Below, piece by piece: positions 15,101-21,560 of a stretch of DNA of 26,597 nucleotides. A program made the position numbers and the translations under genes. Within the stretch, counting starts at the first letter, position 1. Each line of letters begins with the position of its first letter. The notes under the pieces were generated by a model that was not told the DNA's origin, did not search any database, and was given only the letters and a program-made list of their open reading frames with translations. Source of the DNA: JBJXHG01 sp046160865 (GTDB lineage Bacteria; Planctomycetota; UBA1135; GCA-002686595); contig JBJXHG010000168.1 in assembly GCA_046160865.1 (NCBI GenBank), forward strand, positions 1-26,597, given 5' to 3'.

Positions 15101-16682
15101 CCCGGGCGTCTTCGCGAGCACGCCGCTCGCGCTCGGAGATCCGTCGACCTCACCTGTGTCGGTCACGGCCGCGGATCTCGACGGCGACGGCGATCTCGAT
15201 CTCGCGACGGCGAACTTCACGGTCGACAACATCGGAAGCGTGACGGTGTACTTCCAGACGAACCGTGGCGTCTTCGCGCGTGCTCCATTGACGTTGAGCG
15301 GAACAGGCGGCGGGGGGGCTGTGCGCGCCGCGGACCTCGACGGCGACGGCGATCTCGATCTCGTCTCGGCCAATCCGCTCGAGAGCACGCTGACCGTCTT
15401 CTTCCAGACGAGCCCCGGCGTGTTCGCGGCCGAGCCGCTGACGCTCGGCGACTCGAACGTGACGAACCAACCCTCGTACGTCGAGCCGGCGGATCTCGAC
15501 GGCGATGGCGACGTCGATCTCGCGTCGGCCAACCGCGCAGGTCACACGCTGACGGTGTTCCTCCAGGCGAGCTCGGGCGCGTTCGGATCGCTTCCGCTCT
15601 CGTTCGGCAACTCGAGCATCACGATCCGCCCGCGCTCCGTCGCGATGGGCGATATGGACGACGACGGCGATCTCGACGTCGTCTCCGCGAACTCGATCAG
15701 CAACACGCTCACGATCTTCATGCAGTCGAGCCCCGGCGTCTTCGCGGGAGCTCCGCTCACGCTCGGAGACGTGCGCGTGACGCCCTTCCCGACTTCCGTC
15801 GCGCCGGCCGACATCGACGGCGATGGCGATCTCGATCTCGTGTGCGCGAACATGCTGAACGTTACGGTCCACTTCCAAACGAGCCCGGGCGTGTTCGGGT
15901 CGTCGCCCTTGGCGCTCGAGAGCGACGGAGGACTCGGAGCGATTCCGAGATCCGTTGCCGCGGTCGATCTCGACCTGGACGGTGATCTCGATGTCGTGTC
16001 GCCGAACCCTTCGAGCGACACGCTCACGATCTCGTTCCAGACGAGCCCGGGCGTGTTCGCAGCCCCACCTCTATTGCTCGGCAGTCCGAGCGTGACCGAT
16101 CAACCGACGAGCGTCATCGCGGCGGATCTCGACGGAGATCTCGATCTCGATCTCGTCTCGGCGAATCAGGCTGGCGACAACTTGGCCGTCTTCTTCCAGA
16201 CGAGCCCCGGCACGTTCGATCCCGTTCCCACTACGCTTGGAGACGCGAGCGTCTCCGACGGAGCGCTCAAGGTTGCCGCGGCCGATCTCGACGGCGACGG
16301 AGATCTGGATCTCGTCGCGGCTTGCCAGAACACCGATGCGCTCTCCATCTTCTTCCAGACGAGTCCCGGAAAGTTCGGAGCGGTGCCGCTGCTCGTCGGG
16401 AACTCGAGTATCACGGACTCCGTCGTGGCGGTGGCCGCGGCGGACATCGACCACGACGGGGACGTCGATCTCGTCGCAGGCGGCAATGGCGCCGACACGC
16501 TCACGGTCTTCCTGCAGACGAGCCCAGGCGTTTTCGGCGTGGCGAGCGTGCTCGGAGGTCCGACCGTGACGAACCTGCCCTTCTCGATCGCGCTCGGCGA
16601 CATCGACGGAGACGGCGACGTCGACATCGTCTCCGCCAACCAGTCCAGCAACACGTGCACGGTGTTCTGGAACGGTCACTGA
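12105..16682 (+). CDS. giant lipoprotein with inserted beta-propeller and 14 FG-GAP/VCBS-like repeats
   Basis: A 1525-aa protein with a lipobox (VLSAC, C19). The ATG at 12105 is 10 nt after the previous stop and 8 nt after GAGG, so I prefer it to starts further upstream inside the neighbour. Residues about 40-400 hold Ig-like modules with a shared pattern: a FVVRDAEGDPTDVELLYSV-type strand pair followed by an aromatic FxWx strand (FQWDF, FFWNT). A stretch at about 398-713 resembles an NHL/SMP-30-type propeller (MPWGIAVDPLARERVYVAE, RALALDPRAGRLFVV), after which a third FLWNS strand appears. From about residue 798 to the end, fourteen repeats of 51-53 aa follow, each with a D-x-D-G-D-G-D-x-D calcium-binding loop and an LTVFFQTS strand. 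This repeat type forms integrin-like propellers and is common in adhesion or ligand-binding surface proteins. Third gene of the kinase operon. Confidence 0.85.
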   Translation: MNTLHVSSSVAALLVLSACGAGTAAAVSGGSDESGGNAAASIANFAVIDAQVPALCRVEFVVRDAEGDPTDVELLYSVPGQPEQRITHIAPIVGVPVPSANPGSLASSASGVLYAFQWDFAAEALLPDDGGFVEGARVIARLDGASALAPSSNTHAGIGNDPPEVIAAHAPKDAEVIGIAAVPFAVTDSSSDPISIQVEYDIVGDVPDAGWRIARPAGLAPGAPTPDFAFRGVVAPPDPGVELVFFWNTNIDLLDLEHDVALRFTPSDAVVVGASASTPSFHVDNNAAPIATVSGDLLLLNTDVRRGVPIPYTIRDEESDDVQVVLQWKHPEDDFPPLPNTLAEIGALLADPAQRELLHICSEHPTWVEGGVVPIDSSSVRLPELATSASSILADVTIVGREIEILRASSIPAPIASTWSANPLQQPVAVLPLGDGIEAIVLDRAAPGAWRLRQLDLATGVVTRELVASAPGEPNAMTFERDETSVLVASDIGGAWQVTRVLLADGSVASWIAFDGTTEAGRVRGIASVGSHVALITLSSSLIRLAETGPGAAQATTLFDDLSMPWGIAVDPLARERVYVAEHDAPTGAGFGRIVVIDLDRRERNVLTFGARDPRADVVHAPRALALDPRAGRLFVVQDLDPPVGTVVRAIDIGSASATAAFTASPSLAGDVGSIATGRDGLVVLALSSEDDLAVGGGLEQRRTVEAFDLAPRIAHVSVAFDPALHASQRYRVEQPRVTPRATPAGARGVFLWNSEDARAGGELQFRATPMDAEHGVDGTTDGAKRIRSALDTDPIVLGDASLSNLPQCVVSADIDGDGDLDLVSANTGGDTITVFFQTSSGVFGSAPLSLGDTSVTNDPMSVAAADMDDDGDLDIASANRGNDTLTVFFQTSPGAFAGAPLALGGPGITTDPQSVVAADLDGDGDLDLASANSSTHTLTVFFQTSAGAFAVVPVVLGGPGITSVAQSVTAGDLDGDGDLDLATANSGSNTVTVFFQTSPGVFASTPLALGDPSTSPVSVTAADLDGDGDLDLATANFTVDNIGSVTVYFQTNRGVFARAPLTLSGTGGGGAVRAADLDGDGDLDLVSANPLESTLTVFFQTSPGVFAAEPLTLGDSNVTNQPSYVEPADLDGDGDVDLASANRAGHTLTVFLQASSGAFGSLPLSFGNSSITIRPRSVAMGDMDDDGDLDVVSANSISNTLTIFMQSSPGVFAGAPLTLGDVRVTPFPTSVAPADIDGDGDLDLVCANMLNVTVHFQTSPGVFGSSPLALESDGGLGAIPRSVAAVDLDLDGDLDVVSPNPSSDTLTISFQTSPGVFAAPPLLLGSPSVTDQPTSVIAADLDGDLDLDLVSANQAGDNLAVFFQTSPGTFDPVPTTLGDASVSDGALKVAAADLDGDGDLDLVAACQNTDALSIFFQTSPGKFGAVPLLVGNSSITDSVVAVAAADIDHDGDVDLVAGGNGADTLTVFLQTSPGVFGVASVLGGPTVTNLPFSIALGDIDGDGDVDIVSANQSSNTCTVFWNGH
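14496..16679 (+). repeat. 14 tandem in-frame repeats, 159-bp period
   Basis: The conserved acidic loop codons begin at 14544, 14703, 14862, 15021, 15174, 15333, 15492, 15651, 15810, 15966, 16125, 16284, 16443 and 16599. Eleven of the thirteen intervals are exactly 159 bp or 156 bp short variants apart from one of 153 bp (159 is by far the commonest). The DNA is also similar between units, for example in the TTCTTCCAGACGAGC stretch, which suggests recent duplication or gene conversion. The repeats lie wholly within the coding frame and show no spacer structure, so this is a protein repeat and not a CRISPR or satellite array. Confidence 0.9.
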
Positions 16683-16700
16683 CGGGTAGCCCGCAGCCTT

Positions 16701-16727
16701 CACGGCCGCGCGGTCGCGAACGCCGTG
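16701..16727 (+). terminator. possible hairpin after the kinase operon
   Basis: CACGGC at 16701-16706 pairs with GCCGTG at 16722-16727 around a 15-nt loop that can itself form a GCG/CGC pairing. It lies 18 nt after the stop of the repeat lipoprotein and 41 nt before the next start. There is no T-tract. Confidence 0.3.
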
Positions 16728-16751
16728 CGTGAGCGCGCTTCGTCGAACAGG

Positions 16752-16757
16752 TATTCT
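16752..16757 (+). promoter_or_regulatory. -10-like box TATTCT upstream of DUF711 gene
   Basis: TATTCT ends 11 nt before the ATG at 16769, and no Shine-Dalgarno site is present. This resembles the leaderless arrangement at 2809 and 4477, though the flanking bases differ (GGTATTCTC instead of GCTACNCTC). Confidence 0.3.
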
Positions 16758-16768
16758 CCCCGGTCGCC

Positions 16769-18133
16769 ATGTCCTTCACCGACCAAGAGATCCTCGAAAC
16801 GGTGCGGATGATCGAGCTCGAGACGCTCGACATCCGCACGACGACGCTCGGCATCAACCTGCTCGACTGCGCCGACCCCGACCTCGAGAGCGCGTGCGAG
16901 AAGGTGTACACGAAGATCGTTCACCACGCGCAGAGCCTCGTCGCCGTCGCGAACTCGATCGCGGCCGACTACGGCGTGCCGATCGTGAACAAGCGCATCG
17001 CGGTCACGCCCATCTCGCTCGTCGCGGCCGCATCGGCGAGCGACGACCTCGTGCCGTTCGCGCGCGCGATGGACGCCGCGGCGGCGAAAGTCGGCGTCGA
17101 TTTCATCGGTGGCTTCACCGCGTACGTGCACAAGGGCTTCACGAACTCCGACCGCGCGCTGTTCGACTCGATCCCGCGCGCGCTCGCGGAGACGAAGCGC
17201 GTGTGCTCGTCGGTCTCGCTCGCGAGCTCGCGCGCCGGCATCCACATGGACGCCGTGAATCGTTTCGCGGAGGTCGTGTTGCGAACGGCCGATCTCACGC
17301 GCGACCAAGGTGGTCTGGGCTGCGCGAAGCTCGTGTGCTTCTGCAATCCGGTCGAGGACAACCCGTTCGTCGCCGGCGCGCACCACGGCATCGGCGAGGG
17401 CGAGACGGTGCTCAACGTCGGCGTGTCCGGGCCGGGCGTCGTGCGCTCGGCGCTCTTGCGCTTGTCGCCGGAGACGGACTTGCTCGCCGTCGCCGAAACG
17501 ATCAAGCGCACCGCGTTCAAGATCACGCGCATGGGTGAATTGGTCGGCCGCGAGGCGGCGCGACGTTTGGGCACGACGTTCGGCATCGTCGACGTGAGCC
17601 TCGCGCCGACGCCGGCGCCGGGCGATTCGGTGTCCGACATCCTCGAGCTGATCGGCGTCGAGCGCACGGGCGCGCCCGGCACGACGGCGGCGCTCGCTCT
17701 GCTCACCGACGCCGTGAAGAAGGGCGGCGCGATGGCGTCGTCGAGCGTCGGCGGTCTCTCCGGCGCATTCATCCCGGTGTCGGAGGACAGCGGCATGATC
17801 CGCGCCGTGCGCGAGGGTGCGCTGTCGCTCGCGAAGCTCGAAGCGATGACGGCCGTGTGCTCGGTCGGACTCGACATGGTCGCCGTTCCCGGCGACACGA
17901 GCGCGGCGACGATCGCGGGCATCATCGCGGACGAGATGGCGATCGGCATGATCAACCACAAGACGACGGCCGTGCGCATCATCCCGGTGCCGGGCAAGGG
18001 TCCGGGCGACACGGTCGAGTGGGGCGGCTTGCTCGGCACCGCGATCGTGCAGGATCCCGGCAAGTTCAGTTGCCAAGGCTTGTACTTGCGCGGCGGACGG
18101 ATTCCGGCGCCGCTGCAGAGCTACAAGAACTGA
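16769..18133 (+). CDS. DUF711 / UPF0210 family protein
   Basis: A 454-aa protein, about the usual length for the family, and similar along its whole length. Recognisable stretches are EILETVRMIELETLDIRTTTLGINLLDC near the N-terminus, NKRIAVTPISLV, GVDFIGGFTAYVHKGFT, SSRAGIHMDAVNRF, VLNVGVSGPGVV, GTTFGIVDVSLAPTP, GDSVSDILELIGVE, SVGGLSGAFIPVSED, GLDMVAVPGDT, AIGMINHKTTAVR and GLLGTAIV. The family has a glycyl-radical-enzyme-like (PFL-like) barrel, but its reaction is not established. In many bacteria its gene sits next to a small ACT-domain (UPF0237) gene; none is visible in this window. It starts 86 bp after the kinase operon with its own possible -10 box, so it may be a separate unit. Cytoplasmic; no signal or membrane segment. 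Confidence 0.92.
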   Translation: MSFTDQEILETVRMIELETLDIRTTTLGINLLDCADPDLESACEKVYTKIVHHAQSLVAVANSIAADYGVPIVNKRIAVTPISLVAAASASDDLVPFARAMDAAAAKVGVDFIGGFTAYVHKGFTNSDRALFDSIPRALAETKRVCSSVSLASSRAGIHMDAVNRFAEVVLRTADLTRDQGGLGCAKLVCFCNPVEDNPFVAGAHHGIGEGETVLNVGVSGPGVVRSALLRLSPETDLLAVAETIKRTAFKITRMGELVGREAARRLGTTFGIVDVSLAPTPAPGDSVSDILELIGVERTGAPGTTAALALLTDAVKKGGAMASSSVGGLSGAFIPVSEDSGMIRAVREGALSLAKLEAMTAVCSVGLDMVAVPGDTSAATIAGIIADEMAIGMINHKTTAVRIIPVPGKGPGDTVEWGGLLGTAIVQDPGKFSCQGLYLRGGRIPAPLQSYKN

Positions 18134-18345
18134 CGTCCGGCGAGTCGACGACGGCGCGCGTTGGTTCGGCGAACTCGCTTGAACCGCTATTCACGCGCGG
18201 CGCGTACAGTTGCTCATCTCTCTCGCGCCCGAGCGCCACGAGCCCTTCCGACGCGGCTCGCGGTCGAGGACCCTCGGGCCCGCGCGCGGCTCGGCATCGT
18301 CGCGTGCGATTCATTGTCGTGCGTCGGACAGCCAGAGTTTCCCAC

Positions 18346-21177
18346 ATGATCCGAGCCAGCGGTCGCATCGCCGTCCGGTTCGTCCTCGCATCGTCGACCC
18401 CGTTCGCGCGCGCGCAGTGCCCCGACTGGGCGCCGGGTTTCAACTTGCCTGGCTCCGACGGCGTCGTGCGCGCGCTGTGCGTGTTCGACGACGGCAGCGG
18501 ACCGGCGCTCTACGTCGGCGGCAGCTTCAACGCGATCGGCCCGATCCAAGCGACGGGCCTTGCGCGCTACGACGGCACGGACTGGTCGACGGTCGGCGGC
18601 AGCCTGCCGATCCTTGCGTCGAACGATCCGACTCGCGGCGTCTACGCGCTGACGGTGTTCGACGACGGCAACGGACCGGCGCTGTATGCGTCCGGATTCT
18701 TCGAAACGATCGGCGGCGTTCCGGCGAACTGCATCGCGCGCTGGGACGGCAGCGCGTGGAGCGCGCTCAACGGAGGACTCTCGGGCGTCGGCACGCCGAT
18801 CGCGTACGCCATGGCCGTGTTCCACGAGCCCGGTGAAGCGGCGCCGTCGCTGTTCGTGGGCGGGCGGTTCACGCTGATGGACGGAGTCGCCGCCGGTGGC
18901 TTGGCGAAGTGGGACGGCGCGCAATGGACGCTGCCGGGTTCGGCGGGCGGCTCGTTCGTGTACGCGCTCACCGTGCACGACGACGGGCTCGGCGGCGGAC
19001 TGGCGCTCTACGCGGGCGGTGATTTCACGTTCATCGACGGCGCCGGTCCGCGCGTCGCGAAGTTCGACGGCTCGACGTGGACGAGCTTGAGCAACACTCC
19101 GGCGAACGGCTACGTGCGTAGCTTCGCGTCGTTCGATCCCGACGGAGTGGGACCGGTGACGACGCGCTTGTACGCCGGTGGCACCTTCCAGCAAGCGGGC
19201 CGCAACCGCCTGCGCGCGATCGCCGAGTGGAACGGCAGCGCGTGGTCCGACGTCGGCGGCACGGGGTCGATCGATTTCAACGGGCTGCACGTGCTCGACG
19301 ACGGATCGGATCCAGCGCTCTTCGCGATCGGTAGCTTCACGGCGATGGGCGGCGTCTCGGCGCACGGCGTGGCGAAGTGGAACGGCAACACGTGGGCCGC
19401 TCTGGGATCCGGAATCTCCGGCGGCACGGACTTCGAGAACTTCGGAGCGATGGCTCAGTTCGACGACGGATCCGGCTCGGCGATCTTCGTCGGCGGCGAC
19501 TTCGACAAAGCTGGCGGCTCGACCGTGCACGACCTCGCGCGCTGGAGCGGGAGCGCGTGGTCGATCGTTGCGCCGGGCAGCGGCGCGGACGAGGCGGCGC
19601 GTTCCGTGGAATTCTCGAGCGTCGGCTCCACGAACGGCGAGGTGCTCTACGCCGGCGGCGAGTTCACGAGCATCGGTGGGGCGACGGTGCTGCACATCGC
19701 GAAGTGGGACGGAACGAGCTGGTCCGCGCTCGGCACTGGACTCACGCCGCACGTCGGCATGCCCGCGCGCAACATCGTGCGCGACATGATCGAGTTCGAC
19801 GACGGCAGCGGCCGCGCACTCTACGTGTGCGGCTCGCTGCTCCACGCCGGCGGGATTCCGGCGCAGTACATCGCACGTTGGAGCGGATCCGCATGGTCTG
19901 CGGTCGGGAGCAGCCTTCCGTTCCCGGCGTACGCGCTCGCTGTCTACGACGACGGCACGGGCGGCGGACCGGCGCTCTTCGCCGCAGGCAACTTGAGCAA
20001 GCTGTGGCGCTGGAACGGAACGACGTGGTCGGACCGCGAGGGCATCGCCGGCGACGTGAACGCGATGATCGTGCACGACGACGGCTCGGGGAACGGTCCC
20101 GAGCTCTACCTCGGCGGCAGCTTCACGCAGATCGGTCCGGTGCCGGCGAATCGCGTCGCGAAGTGGCGCGGCTCCGCGTGCGGTCCGTGTGGAACGCCGC
20201 TCGGCACTGGCATGAACGGCATCGTGAAATCGTTCGTGCGCTTCGACGAGCAAGGTACCGGCCAGCCGCTCCTGTTCGCGGGCGGACTGTTTCAGATCGC
20301 CGGCGGAGTGAGCGCGTTCTACGTCGCGCGCTGGGACGGGTCTTCGTGGTCGGCGCTCGGCAGCGGTCCGAGTGGCCAGTGTGAGTTCCTCACCGTGTTC
20401 GACGACGGCAGCGGACCCGCGCTGTACTCCGGCGGCAAGCCGTTCAGCGGCGGAGCGCAGCAGCCGGCCGTGCTCGAGAAGTGGAACGGGTCGACGTGGG
20501 AGCTCGTCGATCTCGTCGGCACGCACAGCGAGACGAGCGGCTCGGCCGAGCTCTCGTGCGCAGCCGTCGGTTCGCTCGGCGGCGCGCGGTCGAGCCTGTT
20601 CGTCGGCGGCGCGTTCACGTGGGCCGGCGACGTCGCGACCGCGAGCGTCGCGCAGTACGTCGCGTGCGACGGCGAGCCCGGCGTCGCGTTTTGCTTCGGC
20701 GACGGATCCCTCGCGACGGCGTGTCCGTGCGTTCCGCCGAACACGATTCCGAATCCGAGCGGTGGAGCGGACGGCGGCTGCGCGAACTCATTCGTCGCGG
20801 CGGGCGGAAAACTCGTCGCGGAAGGCCTCGTGAATCCCGACTCGGTCGTGCTGCGCGTGACGCGCGTCACGCCAGCGGGCTTCTGCGTGTTCATGGGAGC
20901 GAACGGCATCGACGCGAGCGGCATCGCGTTCGGCGACGGCGTGCGCTGCGCGCGCGGCAGCTTCGTGCGCTTCGGCGGACAGTTCGCCGCGGCCGGCATG
21001 GCGACGTATCCGAATCCGGACGTCGGCCACGTGCTGCCGCTGCACGCGATCACGTCGACGACGGTCGGGAGCGGCCAGACGATCTCGTACCAGGTGCTCT
21101 ACCGGAACGCGACGTTTGGTTTCTGCAGCCCGAGCACGTTCAACCTGACGAACGCGTACAGCGTGACCTGGAACTGA
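18346..21177 (+). CDS. secreted 14-blade kelch/Rax2-like repeat protein with planctomycete C-terminal module
   Basis: A 943-aa protein. The N-terminus (MIRASGRIAVRFVLASSTPFARA, with a candidate cut after A23) is a weak but plausible signal peptide. I choose the ATG at 18346 because sequence further upstream in frame is Arg-rich and not protein-like. Residues about 40-770 carry fourteen copies of a blade motif L-Y/F-x-G-G-x-F-x-x-I/A-G, usually followed by A-x-W-D/N-G-x-x-W-S-x-L/V-G and preceded by V-F-D-D-G-S-G-P-A. Copies start at 18508, 18682, 18850, 19006, 19168, 19318, 19483, 19645, 19819, 19975, 20104, 20272, 20422 and 20596; the tenth (LFAAGNL) is degenerate. Such repeats form beta-propellers. 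The last 165 residues (from about 20680) hold FCFGDGS, CPC, GCANS, FVAAGGKLVAEG and FGFCSPSTFNLTNAYSVTW, a module I associate with planctomycete surface proteins. The function is unknown. Confidence 0.83.
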   Translation: MIRASGRIAVRFVLASSTPFARAQCPDWAPGFNLPGSDGVVRALCVFDDGSGPALYVGGSFNAIGPIQATGLARYDGTDWSTVGGSLPILASNDPTRGVYALTVFDDGNGPALYASGFFETIGGVPANCIARWDGSAWSALNGGLSGVGTPIAYAMAVFHEPGEAAPSLFVGGRFTLMDGVAAGGLAKWDGAQWTLPGSAGGSFVYALTVHDDGLGGGLALYAGGDFTFIDGAGPRVAKFDGSTWTSLSNTPANGYVRSFASFDPDGVGPVTTRLYAGGTFQQAGRNRLRAIAEWNGSAWSDVGGTGSIDFNGLHVLDDGSDPALFAIGSFTAMGGVSAHGVAKWNGNTWAALGSGISGGTDFENFGAMAQFDDGSGSAIFVGGDFDKAGGSTVHDLARWSGSAWSIVAPGSGADEAARSVEFSSVGSTNGEVLYAGGEFTSIGGATVLHIAKWDGTSWSALGTGLTPHVGMPARNIVRDMIEFDDGSGRALYVCGSLLHAGGIPAQYIARWSGSAWSAVGSSLPFPAYALAVYDDGTGGGPALFAAGNLSKLWRWNGTTWSDREGIAGDVNAMIVHDDGSGNGPELYLGGSFTQIGPVPANRVAKWRGSACGPCGTPLGTGMNGIVKSFVRFDEQGTGQPLLFAGGLFQIAGGVSAFYVARWDGSSWSALGSGPSGQCEFLTVFDDGSGPALYSGGKPFSGGAQQPAVLEKWNGSTWELVDLVGTHSETSGSAELSCAAVGSLGGARSSLFVGGAFTWAGDVATASVAQYVACDGEPGVAFCFGDGSLATACPCVPPNTIPNPSGGADGGCANSFVAAGGKLVAEGLVNPDSVVLRVTRVTPAGFCVFMGANGIDASGIAFGDGVRCARGSFVRFGGQFAAAGMATYPNPDVGHVLPLHAITSTTVGSGQTISYQVLYRNATFGFCSPSTFNLTNAYSVTWN

Positions 21178-21560
21178 GCGCGACACTCGCCGTCGCGACC
21201 AGCTCACCGTTCGCCGCGCCGTCGACGCCGCGGCGAACGACAGCGCGGCTTGTCGCGCCGCGGAGGCTCGCTTACGATCCCCCGATCGTGGAGCAGCGCT
21301 GGATCCCGAATTCGTGCGAGCGCACGCGCGCCGTCGGTGACTCCGGCGACGAGGAGCGGTCGCGCGCGCCAAAGTCGCGGCCGACACCGCGCTAGCGCGA
21401 CTCGGAGCGATCGGGATCGCGCGCGCAGGCGCGAGCGGTCTCGACGTCCACTCCGGCCGATCTCGTGCACGCGGCCGACGTTCGTCGAGTTTTGCATCGA
21501 GGGCAGCAGCGCCTGCGCAACCATTGACCGAGAGCCGCACGACGGACAGACGAAGTTTGC
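21178..21560. other. 383-bp intergenic region before prfC
   Basis: It contains the hairpin at 21208-21239 and nothing else I can assign. The open frames crossing it are Arg/Ser-rich on both strands, like the antisense and out-of-frame shadows elsewhere in this GC-rich DNA. A TACGAT (GCTTACGATC context, near 21283) resembles the -10 boxes of this window but lies about 270 nt before the prfC start. No Shine-Dalgarno site is visible before the ATG at 21561. Confidence 0.5.
21208..21239 (+). terminator. perfect 11-bp GC-rich hairpin after the propeller gene
   Basis: CGTTCGCCGCG (21208-21218) pairs perfectly with CGCGGCGAACG (21229-21239) around a 10-nt loop, starting 31 nt after the TGA at 21175-21177. 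It is the clearest stem-loop behind a plus-strand gene here. The absence of a T-tract fits other putative terminators in this window. Confidence 0.5.

Noticed and set aside
14496..16679. CRISPR-like or satellite repeat array
   Set aside because: The period is a multiple of three, the frame stays open, and the units encode conserved calcium loops without unique spacers. It is a protein repeat.
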